Positions 15,806 to 22,957 of a stretch of 24,442 nucleotides of DNA are shown piece after piece. The notes beneath the pieces were generated by a model that saw nothing but the letters and a program-made list of their open reading frames with translations, ran no database searches and had not been told where the DNA came from. Each line of letters begins with the position of its first letter. Within the stretch, counting starts at the first letter, position 1. A program made the position numbers and the translations under genes. The DNA is taken from positions 1-24,442 of the forward strand of contig JAADIN010000273.1 of NCBI GenBank assembly GCA_013151315.1. Direction: 5' to 3'. The DNA is from Planctomycetota bacterium (lineage in GTDB: Bacteria > Planctomycetota > Planctomycetia > Pirellulales > Lacipirellulaceae).

Positions 15806-15828
15806 GTGTACAGTGAAAGTGTACACTT
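15806..15828 (-). promoter_or_regulatory. Palindromic operator of the Phd-PIN operon
   Basis: GTGTACA (15806-15812) and TGTACAC (15820-15826) are inverted 7-bp arms seven bases apart, and AAGTGTACACTT (15817-15828) is a perfect 12-bp palindrome within the same stretch. It lies 21-44 bases upstream of the antitoxin ATG, where a Phd-type repressor would be expected to bind. Confidence 0.65.
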
Positions 15829-15915
15829 CAGTTGGGCTTCTGTCAACTTCTTAATCCCCTACCTCGGAGAGCTGCAAAACTGTTTTGACTGCTCTGATAG
15901 CGAATATATCCGTGC

Positions 15916-17640
15916 TTATTTCAGCCATTTTTTTGCGTCAATTGGATCGATTTCATCTTCTGCATCTCCTGCTTCCCACGGAGCATAAACAACGTCAAGC
16001 AACAGGTCACCCGTTTCGTGAACAGTTAATCCATCCCTATCCTGTTCCGGCTTCGATCCTCCATCGTCCACTCTATTTTGGCCGATGCTATAGAGTTGAT
16101 ATTCGTCTCCGTGGGTTTGGAATCGCAGCGCCTCACCAGTTTTGTCAAAGGGGTCCTGGGGCAATTGCTCAAGAAACTCAGGCACCAGCTGCGCTAAATT
16201 GGCTGGCAATGCCCCATGCACATCTTCAAAAGCTCGTATAGCCAAAGCAACAATCAAGAGTTGATGCTGGGCACGGTGCCTGGGGGCGAGATCCTTTTCG
16301 ATTTGAAAGTTCGTCCAGATGCCTTTATCTGCTAAGTCATCCAGAATTATGCTCAGTCGTCCGTAAAATCCATAGGCTCGCTCGCACCAAACACGTTCGC
16401 GGTAGAGTATTTCTTCCAACGCATCTGTCGAAGATTTGATTTCTGCATAGGTTTCAATAGCCTGAAGGCATTGGCTTGCATTCATCCGCTTGTGCATTTG
16501 GTAGAGCGAAGACTCTCCGACGCCATCGAAAACCGTACCTATTAGCCAATGGGTAAGCACTCCTCCATTTCTAGACTGACTACCTAGCCTGGATATCGTC
16601 AGGTAATCATCCATTGCCTTTTCAATATCCCCCGAATCAAGGTGTACATCCCCGCGCGCACCAAAAGCTAGGCACAGGCTACGCAAGGCTCCGGAAGAGT
16701 CGGTATCCACATCCATCACTCCATACGGAATAGGCACCTTCACCGAGCGACTAAAGCCAAGTTCAGCACGTTCGTAGACATTCGCATACTTTGGCAAGCC
16801 AGCAACGAGTTGCTCTATTGGCGTTTCGCCCCAGAAGTTGATTAAACGACAGTCTGCCATTTTTCCAGCCGCCACAAGGTCGTCATAACCGTTTGGCGAA
16901 GGCAATACGCCTTGTGGAATTGGTAGTAGCGGAGTCATCAAGCGGTAGTAGAAGTAAATCGAGGGTGCTCCCAAAATTAACAACAAGCTGAGGAGCAGCA
17001 TTTTTCTTTGGCTATTTGCCAGAGCGTCCAAGAACAATAGGGCCAAGAAAACCGATCCACACACTGAAAACCAAATATGCGTCGGCCACGTCCCCGAGTT
17101 GAACCAATCGCCAATATGGAAAATCAACGAGGCACCCCCAGGCTCGATTTTTGACAACACAGCGGAAAGAGCCAACAAGCAAGCCAACCCTATACCAGCT
17201 TTTTTCCATCGACTGCAAATCTTACTCAGCAAGCACCAATGCGCAAGCAGCACGACAATGCCGGAGGCGACTCCTGCTTGCCAAACACAATGCCAGTCGA
17301 GCCCTTCTTCGGCAAGCAGAACCATCGCGATCGGCACCGCAACTGCCACCACTGTCGTGAACAGCAAGGCATTTTTTACCGAAAAACGCCAAGTCCAATT
17401 TGTAGAGAACGTACGCCTTCGCCAGTAACGATGCGACTGAACACCGATCGTGACCACCAATCCCTGGCACAAAAAAATAGCAAACGGCTCCTGCGCCGGG
17501 ATCAACAGCAGCAAAGAAAGCATCCCCACAAACACCGCCATGCGGACAAACCAATGCCTTCGAGAAGTCGACGCCCACAGGGCCAACAGCCCCACGCAGG
17601 TGAACGACGAAACGAGCAACACGGCGAGGGGAAATTCCAT
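15916..17640 (-). CDS. Eight-TM membrane protein with soluble pseudopilin-like tail
   Basis: 574 residues from ATG 17640; a GTG at 17658 is in frame but lies inside a palindromic repeat. About eight hydrophobic segments fill residues 4-250. A soluble half then contains helical-repeat-like sequence (RGDVHLDSGDIEKAMDDYLTISRLG), suggesting a TPR-like part near 320-420. The last 110 residues (FEDVHGALPANLAQLVPEFL, DPFDKTGEALRFQ, YQLYSIGQNRVDDGG) match the style of the C-terminal region of type II secretion pseudopilins and many planctomycete proteins of unknown function, including the YSxGxNxxDDGG signature. The function is unknown. The tail probably lies outside the cytoplasm. No partner gene is visible. 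Confidence 0.7.
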   Translation of the reverse strand: MEFPLAVLLVSSFTCVGLLALWASTSRRHWFVRMAVFVGMLSLLLLIPAQEPFAIFLCQGLVVTIGVQSHRYWRRRTFSTNWTWRFSVKNALLFTTVVAVAVPIAMVLLAEEGLDWHCVWQAGVASGIVVLLAHWCLLSKICSRWKKAGIGLACLLALSAVLSKIEPGGASLIFHIGDWFNSGTWPTHIWFSVCGSVFLALLFLDALANSQRKMLLLSLLLILGAPSIYFYYRLMTPLLPIPQGVLPSPNGYDDLVAAGKMADCRLINFWGETPIEQLVAGLPKYANVYERAELGFSRSVKVPIPYGVMDVDTDSSGALRSLCLAFGARGDVHLDSGDIEKAMDDYLTISRLGSQSRNGGVLTHWLIGTVFDGVGESSLYQMHKRMNASQCLQAIETYAEIKSSTDALEEILYRERVWCERAYGFYGRLSIILDDLADKGIWTNFQIEKDLAPRHRAQHQLLIVALAIRAFEDVHGALPANLAQLVPEFLEQLPQDPFDKTGEALRFQTHGDEYQLYSIGQNRVDDGGSKPEQDRDGLTVHETGDLLLDVVYAPWEAGDAEDEIDPIDAKKWLK

Positions 17641-17649
17641 GCAGACATT

Positions 17650-17707
17650 GTAGCACACCTTCGGTAAGCCAGCAGCAAAAACACCCGACTCACCAGAGGC
17701 GCGCTAC
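17650..17707. repeat. Degenerate second copy of the 15068-15134 palindrome
   Basis: The ends GTAGCAC (17650-17656) and GCTAC (17703-17707), and the right half AAAAACACCCGACTC followed by AGAGGCGCGCTAC, align with AAAAACACGACTC and AGAGGCGTGCTAC of the perfect copy. The left half has diverged. It covers the TAG stop of the solute-binding protein gene (17704-17706) and ends ten bases before the next ATG. Confidence 0.65.
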
Positions 17708-18765
17708 TCGGCCGTCGCAAACTCTTGTCGTAGAAATTTGGCAGCGGCGTTCCACTGGACCGCCGCCTCTTCAAAATCAACTTGCATGGCTCGAATGCTT
17801 GATGGCGTTTCTACCCTTGACTCTATTTTAACTTTCGGGTTCAGTGGAATCTGAGCACTCGGCCCCGAGGCCAACGCCTCTTCGACTTGGGGCGACAGTA
17901 AAAAATCGATCAGCTTCTCTGCCGCTTCACGGTGCGGCGCCCCTTCGAGGATCGCCACGGTGTTGGGAATGAAGAGTGTCCCGAGCTGGCCCTTGCTTTG
18001 ATCGGGATACACGATTGTCACCGGGCGGCCCTGCTCAAGCTCGATGATCGCATCATCGGTGTCGGTGAGACCAAACGCCAACTCACCTCTCGCCACCGCA
18101 ATCGCCACCTGTTTGTTGCCTGCCATAACACGGACATTCTTTTTTACCGCACAAAAAAAATCTTTCGCCCGCGTGTCTCCCCATGCCACGAAGAGGCAAG
18201 CCGCATGGCTGGCCGTGGTGCCGGCCAGCGGTTTTGCGATTCCAACCTTGCCCTTCCACTTGGGATCGATCAGGTCGATGATCGAGCGGGGCGTGTTTTC
18301 TTCGGATACCAATTCGGTATTCACGACCAACACACGAGCGCGGGCAGCAAAACCATACCAAACGCCTTTTGCTGAACGATATTGGGCCGGAAATGGCTTC
18401 GCATGGGGCGTCTCATAGCGACTAAGCAAGCCCGCCTGATCCAATCGCAGCGTGTTGACGATTTCGTTATTCCAAAAGATATCGCAGCGAGTCCGATTTC
18501 GCTCCGCAAGAATTGCCTGCGTAAGCCCCACGGTCTTGGTCGATTCGGTATCGAATTTCGCGAGGACAACGATACCTGTCTGCCGGGTAAATTTTTCGAA
18601 GATTGGCTGTGAAAACACCTCATCGAGCGCAGTGTAAACCACGACTTGCTGACGCCCCTTGGCCACGAATGGCAGAAAAGGTACGGCCAACATCCATAGC
18701 AGGGGCGGAAAAACCAAGAGAAGAACCAAAAACCAGGAATTTCGCCATCGCATAGAAGTGCGCAT
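17704..18765 (-). CDS. ABC-type (ferric iron-like) periplasmic solute-binding protein
   Basis: 353 residues. A membrane-spanning signal or anchor (about 10-35, WFLVLLLVFPPLLWMLAVPFL) is followed by VVVYTALDEVFSQPIFEKF, the start pattern of family 1 binding proteins of the FbpA/AfuA iron type. Other blocks are CDIFWNNEI, YRSAKGVWYGFAARARVLVVN, LIDPKWKGKVGIAKP, and FGLTDTDDAIIELEQG with the NTVAILEGAPHREAAEKLIDFLLSPQ region near the C-terminus. It should capture a metal complex or small anion outside the membrane. No permease or ATPase gene is adjacent, so the transporter partner is elsewhere or the protein acts alone. ATG 18765 is kept; ATG 18753 is also possible. The stop lies in a palindromic repeat. 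Confidence 0.82.
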   Translation of the reverse strand: MRTSMRWRNSWFLVLLLVFPPLLWMLAVPFLPFVAKGRQQVVVYTALDEVFSQPIFEKFTRQTGIVVLAKFDTESTKTVGLTQAILAERNRTRCDIFWNNEIVNTLRLDQAGLLSRYETPHAKPFPAQYRSAKGVWYGFAARARVLVVNTELVSEENTPRSIIDLIDPKWKGKVGIAKPLAGTTASHAACLFVAWGDTRAKDFFCAVKKNVRVMAGNKQVAIAVARGELAFGLTDTDDAIIELEQGRPVTIVYPDQSKGQLGTLFIPNTVAILEGAPHREAAEKLIDFLLSPQVEEALASGPSAQIPLNPKVKIESRVETPSSIRAMQVDFEEAAVQWNAAAKFLRQEFATAE

Positions 18766-18869
18766 TTGTTGCTTTCACTGCGAATTTTCACCAATGGCTA
18801 ACCGCTAACAACTGGCCGCTTTTTGCATTACAATACCTATTGTACTTTTCCGCCGGAGCAAGAGCCACC

Positions 18870-19610
18870 ATGAAACTGTTATTGCTGGGGACTTCAGGCT
18901 ATCATCCCAACGATCGTCGACATACCGCTTGCATGATGCTCCCAGAATTGGGAGTGGTACTCGACGCGGGGTCGGCTCTGTTTCGGATCGGCAAACATCT
19001 GGCGACCGATTCGCTGGATATCTTTCTCACCCATGCTCACCTCGATCATGTGGTCGGCCTGACCTACATGTTCGATGTGATGCACGAACACCCCTTGCAG
19101 AAAATTTCGGTTCATGGCGAACAGGCCAAGCTCGATGCCATCGGCAAGCATCTTTTTTCTGAATTGCTATTTCCGGTCGAACCACCGTTCGAGATGCAAG
19201 CTTTGCGGCCTCAACTCACGCTTGCCGATGGAGCCGTACTAACCCACTTCCCACTCAAGCATCCCGGTGGTTCGGTAGGCTACCGGATCGATTGGCCAGG
19301 CCGCTCGCTCGCTTATGTGACCGATACGGTAGCGGCCCTTGATGCCGACTACGTCGAAAAAATTCGCGGCGTCGATCTGCTGATTCACGAATGTTATTTC
19401 GGCGACGACATGACCGAGCAAGCGGAGCTCACGGGGCACAGTTGTCTCACGCCGGTCGCCCAGGTGGCTGCCGCGGCCGAAGTCGGACGAATGGTGTTGG
19501 TCCACATCAACCCGCTGCTGGCCGACGATGCCGCACTCGACCTCGATGCCGCCCGCAAGATCTTTCCAAACATTGAAATCGGCGTCGATTGCATGGAACT
19601 GCAGTTTTGA
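18870..19610 (+). CDS. MBL-fold metallo-hydrolase (RNase Z-like)
   Basis: 246 residues from ATG 18870; GGAG is at 18854-18857. The frame is open from 18840, but MKLLLLGTSGYHPND is the natural start of the fold. The metal motif is THAHLDH (54-60), followed by FPLKHPGGSVGYRI, the YVTDTVA aspartate, LLIHECYFGDD, and GHSCLTPVAQVAAAAEVGRMVLVHINP, all characteristic of the RNase Z/phosphodiesterase branch of the metallo-beta-lactamase superfamily. It likely cleaves a phosphodiester with two zinc ions. tRNA processing is possible, but many such paralogues have other substrates, so no gene symbol is given. It is divergent from the solute-binding protein gene. TACAAT at 18829-18834 could be a -10 box with a poor -35. 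Confidence 0.85.
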   Translation: MKLLLLGTSGYHPNDRRHTACMMLPELGVVLDAGSALFRIGKHLATDSLDIFLTHAHLDHVVGLTYMFDVMHEHPLQKISVHGEQAKLDAIGKHLFSELLFPVEPPFEMQALRPQLTLADGAVLTHFPLKHPGGSVGYRIDWPGRSLAYVTDTVAALDADYVEKIRGVDLLIHECYFGDDMTEQAELTGHSCLTPVAQVAAAAEVGRMVLVHINPLLADDAALDLDAARKIFPNIEIGVDCMELQF

Positions 19611-19648
19611 GCTGAATCTGCCCTTGGAGGTCGACTTTATTTCGGACG

Positions 19649-19706
19649 TCCCTCTTGACGTACCCACTTAAATAATGTACACGTGTATATGTGTCGTCAA
19701 GAGGGA
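19649..19706. promoter_or_regulatory. Nested inverted repeats upstream of the HTH regulator
   Basis: TCCCTCTTGACG (19649-19660) and CGTCAAGAGGGA (19695-19706) are perfect 12-bp inverted repeats separated by 34 bases. Inside lies a perfect 10-bp palindrome TACACGTGTA (19678-19687) in AT-rich sequence. Each outer arm contains TTGACG, pointing inward. The block sits 30 bases before the regulator start, so it is a good candidate autoregulatory operator. It also marks the boundary between chromosomal genes and the phage-like segment, so a recombination site is an alternative. Confidence 0.55.
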
Positions 19707-19736
19707 ATTTCCTGCAATTTCTAGTGGTTCGTCACG

Positions 19737-20267
19737 GTGTCCAAAATACTCGCCCCCACTTTGCCGCCTGATCTTCGTACCCTGCATGGGGCCAATGTAC
19801 GGCGACTGATGGCCCGGCTGGACATGACTTTGCAAGATGTGGTCGAGGCCACGGGTCTCAACCCACGTACTCTTCGGTGTATTTTGCAAGGCGTGACTAG
19901 TCCTCACGCTCGCACACTGCATAAGTTGGCCGAGGGGCTTGGAGTCTCGACCGACGAATTGTTTCAGGATCCCTACCAAAGTGGCCTTTCCCCGTTCGAC
20001 CAAGCAACCAACCCTGCCGTTGCGGAAGTAGTCGATGCACATCCTGGGACTTTTGCGCGCTGGACGCCCACTGATTTTGAGGAACTTTTCAGTCGCATGG
20101 CCGTGGGAGGCGAGCTGACCGAGGAGGGAACGCTAACTGCCGCCAAAGCGATGAATGTTCGGCGCCAGCTGATGCTCGAGGTCGCCGTAATTCTCGAAAG
20201 CAGCGAAGCCCACCTGATGCACGATTTCGTCGGCTGGCTCTATCGCCGTGTCACCACGATAGATTAG
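19737..20267 (+). CDS. XRE-family helix-turn-helix transcriptional regulator
   Basis: 176 residues, GTG start five codons after an in-frame stop, with no clear Shine-Dalgarno. Residues about 18-75 form a Cro/CI-type HTH: NVRRLMARLDMTLQDVVEATGLNPRTLRCILQG, then ARTLHKLAEGLGVSTDELFQD. The second half (85-176) is helical and shows no known ligand or protease domain; the catalytic Ser-Lys of LexA/CI repressors is absent. It may control itself through the inverted repeats upstream or the phage-like genes that converge on it 25 bases away, as a prophage repressor would. It could equally be an ordinary chromosomal regulator, and the direct evidence covers only the HTH. Confidence 0.82.
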   Translation: MSKILAPTLPPDLRTLHGANVRRLMARLDMTLQDVVEATGLNPRTLRCILQGVTSPHARTLHKLAEGLGVSTDELFQDPYQSGLSPFDQATNPAVAEVVDAHPGTFARWTPTDFEELFSRMAVGGELTEEGTLTAAKAMNVRRQLMLEVAVILESSEAHLMHDFVGWLYRRVTTID

Positions 20268-20292
20268 CCCCGCTTCAAAAATAGAAAAAATC

Positions 20293-20938
20293 TCAATCGT
20301 CTTTACGAAGCACCTTGGCAACCGGCAACCGGTCGATTCGCTCTGCTCCTTCGTAAGACTGCAAGAGATACACAGTGCCGTCTTCGGCAACCAACCGATC
20401 GTCCGGTTCGAGAAGAATCGATTCACTGAGGTGGATATGAAAAAACGACTTGGTCACAGGCGGATCTAGCGAGTCGTCAACAACGATCTCTTCCGGCTGG
20501 ATTTTCACCGGCAGCGCCGTAAACGCGTACACCCAATCAACAATCTCAGGGCCCGATCCGAGGTCGCCCCACACCGCCCGTTCAACGTCCACGCGGTCGA
20601 GGCATCCGTAGGCAACGCTCAGCTCGCGCGTCACGCATCTCCATCGTCCCAGCAACGGATTGCGTTTCCAAGACGGTCCAGCGTCCGCCCGCCCCGTCCA
20701 CAACGATGTCGCCAATTTTTGGTGCCGATTTGCCGGCGGGTATCTGCAAATGCCAAACGGCATCGGCTTGCTGCACGAGACCGTTGCTCGGATTCGCTTC
20801 GCTTGAGATCGCCTCGTGCCGACGCGCGGCGCTAAGGGTCACCGTCTCCGAACTCTGCCTGCGGCGCAAGTCGACGCTTTCCAGTCCATCAACCAACTGG
20901 GCAAAGTCGTTTTCTGCATGGATACCTGATGCCATCAT
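20293..20938 (-). pseudogene. Frameshifted phage head-completion-like protein with two related domains
   Basis: Two overlapping frames read as one protein if the single extra A at 20644 is skipped. Frame one runs from ATG 20938 to 20645 (98 residues, ending TVLETQSVAGT) and frame two from 20643 to 20293 (116 residues, starting WRCVTRELSVAYG), giving 214 residues. Without the shift frame one ends soon after in RCLRMPRPRGR, which looks out of frame. The two halves resemble each other (PKIGDIVVDGAGGRWTVLE and LEPDDRLVAEDGTVYLLQS), a beta-rich module like phage head-tail connector or stopper proteins. It overlaps the 71-residue gene upstream by four bases (ATGA). Either the gene is broken, the base is an assembly error, or there is unusual recoding; no canonical slippery site is present. 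Confidence 0.65.
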
Positions 20939-21150
20939 GTCGTTCCTTGGGATTGAAATTCAAACGGCTCGTAGCCCTGCAATTTTCGATCACACCAATC
21001 GACGGTCTGTTGGAGCGAATCAATGTACTCGGTCCACGACACCCGTTGGCCGTCGATGGAGTACGTCGGTTTCGGATTGGCTCGCAACTCTTCGAGCTGT
21101 GCGAGTGTCAGGCTGCGTATCGTGGTAATCTGTTGTGTTTCGGTTGACAT
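20935..21150 (-). CDS. Small phage-module protein of unknown function
   Basis: 71 residues from ATG 21150. The sequence TIRSLTLAQLEELRANPKPTYSIDGQRVSWTEYIDSLQQTVDWCDRK contains a short helix, an IDGQxVSWxEY segment and a second helix. This looks like the small proteins that recur between capsid and connector genes of tailed-phage modules. The role is not known; a head-completion or chaperone part is possible. Its stop overlaps the start of the next gene (ATGA), so it belongs to the same coupled cluster. An in-frame start four codons earlier is less likely. Short length limits certainty, but placement and coupling support a real gene. Confidence 0.7.
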   Translation of the reverse strand: MSTETQQITTIRSLTLAQLEELRANPKPTYSIDGQRVSWTEYIDSLQQTVDWCDRKLQGYEPFEFQSQGTT

Positions 21151-21152
21151 AA

Positions 21153-21551
21153 TTAAATACACCTCAACTTAAATCGGAAAACAATTTTTTGCCCAGTGAC
21201 AGGAGTCAATTCATAGCGGACTTGATAAACCGCGCCTGCCTTAGAAAACGCTTCGTCCGACGAAATGTCTAACTCGTGACGAAAATTGTAGCCAACCGCA
21301 TCCACGGTCCATGCGCTATCAAGCTGTAGCGAGTCGTATATCACATCCGCAACAACGAGTGCCACGTCCTGATGACCCGTAACGGGAGTGAGTGCTGTAG
21401 GATCGTCCTTGACGAGTTCGTAGACCGTATAGAGGATCGATGCCACGGAGACTTGGTTGATCTCCAATCCCGAAGCATTTTCGACTCGTGCCATAAATGT
21501 TGCTGTGGCATTACGAAATACCACAGCATGAATGTCCTTCGCAACTGCCAT
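21153..21551 (-). CDS. Phage-module structural protein of unknown function
   Basis: 132 residues, not recognised as a named family. The sequence is beta-rich: ATFMARVENASGLEINQVSVASILYTVYEL, then VALVVADVIYDSLQLDSAWTVDAVGYNFRHELDIS, and YQVRYELTPVTGQKIVFRFKLRCI. This ending, on a polypeptide that opens with a designed-looking ALTPVTGHQ loop, fits a beta-sandwich decoration or adaptor protein of phage virions. Its ATG shares one base with the stop of the LamG gene upstream (TAATG), and it ends two bases before the next gene begins, so the cluster is tightly coupled. The phage assignment rests on the capsid gene upstream. Confidence 0.65.
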   Translation of the reverse strand: MAVAKDIHAVVFRNATATFMARVENASGLEINQVSVASILYTVYELVKDDPTALTPVTGHQDVALVVADVIYDSLQLDSAWTVDAVGYNFRHELDISSDEAFSKAGAVYQVRYELTPVTGQKIVFRFKLRCI

Positions 21552-22329
21552 TAGACGGTTACCTCACCTGAAAGAATTGAGTTATTGGAAGCGACGCCAC
21601 TTGCCGTGAGCTGGCCTTGGGCTGCAGCAATCGAATGGGCAAACGATTGTTCTACTTGCCATGGACCTCGAATTCGATTTGCCATCGCAGTCGAGGCCCC
21701 GCCAACCGCATGCATTACGCGAGGGTGATCGGTAGCCGTTGGCGACCCGATCACGACAAATTTAGGTCCTAAGCCAGGTCGATTCGTTTGCCGAATACAA
21801 TCGTGATAGGTGACCATGTCGCGAGAATTCGGCGAGGCAAGCAACGGGCCTCCATTGGCAAGAAACGCTGCCTGTTCTGCACCTACCGCGGCTTGGATAA
21901 CCGAGACCTCGGCCACATCGACGAACTCCGGGCCATAGAGATTTCCAAAGTAAAAAAAATTCAGCGTTGGAATTGTCAGATTATCGTTGTTAACACCAAG
22001 ATTGCTCCCATCGATAAATATTTTTCGTTCGCTGTCTGATGGAAAAACAGCAGTCAAATGGTGCCATTGCCCTGGAATCATTGGACTCGCGGAATAGGCA
22101 GCGCTAGAGCTGTTGCCTATTTTTGTTACAGCAACAGCCTCTTTGGTGCTATCGCCTGCAAAATAGACATCACATCTTGCCCCGGTGGAAGTACTTAAAA
22201 TTCCCATGAGCGTAGTAAACGAAGTGGTATCGGGTACACGAAACCAACCGACCAAGGAAAACGGATAGTCGGGTATACCGTTATGAGAGTAGTAAGGACC
22301 GCGCTGGAGTTATTGAGAGAAAGTGCCAC
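21551..22329 (-). pseudogene. LamG/concanavalin-like domain protein with 5' frameshift
   Basis: GTG 22329, preceded by GAGG at a good distance and two bases after the previous stop, begins MALSLNNSSA. The long LamG frame then continues from GGT at 22300 as GPYYSHNGIPDYPFSLVGWFRVPD, which needs a one-base deletion to be restored near 22300. Upstream of that point the LamG frame hits a TAA, and its only other starts are internal (TTG 22255). The domain (about 240 residues) has PFSLVGWFRV, GQWHHLTAVFPSDSERKIFIDG and a C-terminal IRGPWQVEQSFAHSIAAAQG segment, a jelly-roll that binds sugars in other proteins and is used as a phage surface appendage. If not broken, the protein starts at the internal TTG and lacks its first beta strand. 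Confidence 0.65.
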
Positions 22330-22331
22330 GT

Positions 22332-22817
22332 TTAAACCTCACGAATTTCTAGCAATACGACTTCAGTATCTCCAGCAAGCGTGTCGGTACCCGTTGATGC
22401 CAAGCGAGTTAAGTCGATCAGCGCCAGATCGCCTGCAACTGCTCCTCCGACGCTGATGGGCGGAGTCTCCGAGACCACTAGTTGGCCACTTGTGGTCGGC
22501 GCAGAAGAAGTAACGTTGCCACTTCCATCAATCGCCGGCAGCGTGTCGAGATTCGCTCCGCTACTTAGCCGAGTCGCCTCTACGCGAAATTGAACGTCTC
22601 CTGTAGTCGCTGTGCTCGAAGTCCATGTGACAACTGCCAGCAATTGCCCACCACTGTAATGACTGGGAAGGACTGCGTGAAACAGAGCCTTCTCGTCTGT
22701 CGTGTCATCAAAATCAAGCACGATAAAACCGCTTCGCAAGTCCACCGAGGCGTAATTTGCCGTGGGAGGGCGATTAGATAATGGGTCGAATACAAGTAAT
22801 GAATCGCCTGATGCCAT
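22332..22817 (-). CDS. Beta-rich phage structural protein
   Basis: 161 residues; GGAG lies about ten bases before the ATG. The central part (FIVLDFDDTTDEKALFHAVLP, GGQLLAVVTWTSSTATTGDVQFRVEATRL) and the end (DTLAGDTEVVLLEIREV) form a pattern I associate with unnamed proteins that follow capsid genes in phage and metagenomic contigs, probably a virion decoration or fibre-base domain. No enzyme motif is seen. It lies 140 bases after the capsid gene, beyond a hairpin, and two bases before the LamG gene. The role is inferred from context and sequence style. Confidence 0.7.
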   Translation of the reverse strand: MASGDSLLVFDPLSNRPPTANYASVDLRSGFIVLDFDDTTDEKALFHAVLPSHYSGGQLLAVVTWTSSTATTGDVQFRVEATRLSSGANLDTLPAIDGSGNVTSSAPTTSGQLVVSETPPISVGGAVAGDLALIDLTRLASTGTDTLAGDTEVVLLEIREV

Positions 22818-22888
22818 GAAATGGTGACTCCATCAGAGAGAGGGAAAAATAAAAATGGTTTCGGACCGTTGAATCAGGCTTCAGGGTT

Positions 22889-22921
22889 CAGTGGGTTGGA
22901 GAAAACATCTCCACCCCACTG
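22889..22921 (-). terminator. Hairpin after the major capsid gene
   Basis: 22889-22901 (CAGTGGGTTGGAG) and 22909-22921 (CTCCACCCCACTG) form a 13-bp stem with one mismatch and a 7-base loop, 37 bases beyond the capsid stop in its reading direction. There is no T-run. Such hairpins often make capsid mRNA more abundant than downstream messages. Confidence 0.55.
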
Positions 22922-22957
22922 TTCCCCGTTCCTGGCCCAAAATTCTGCTTATTTCAC

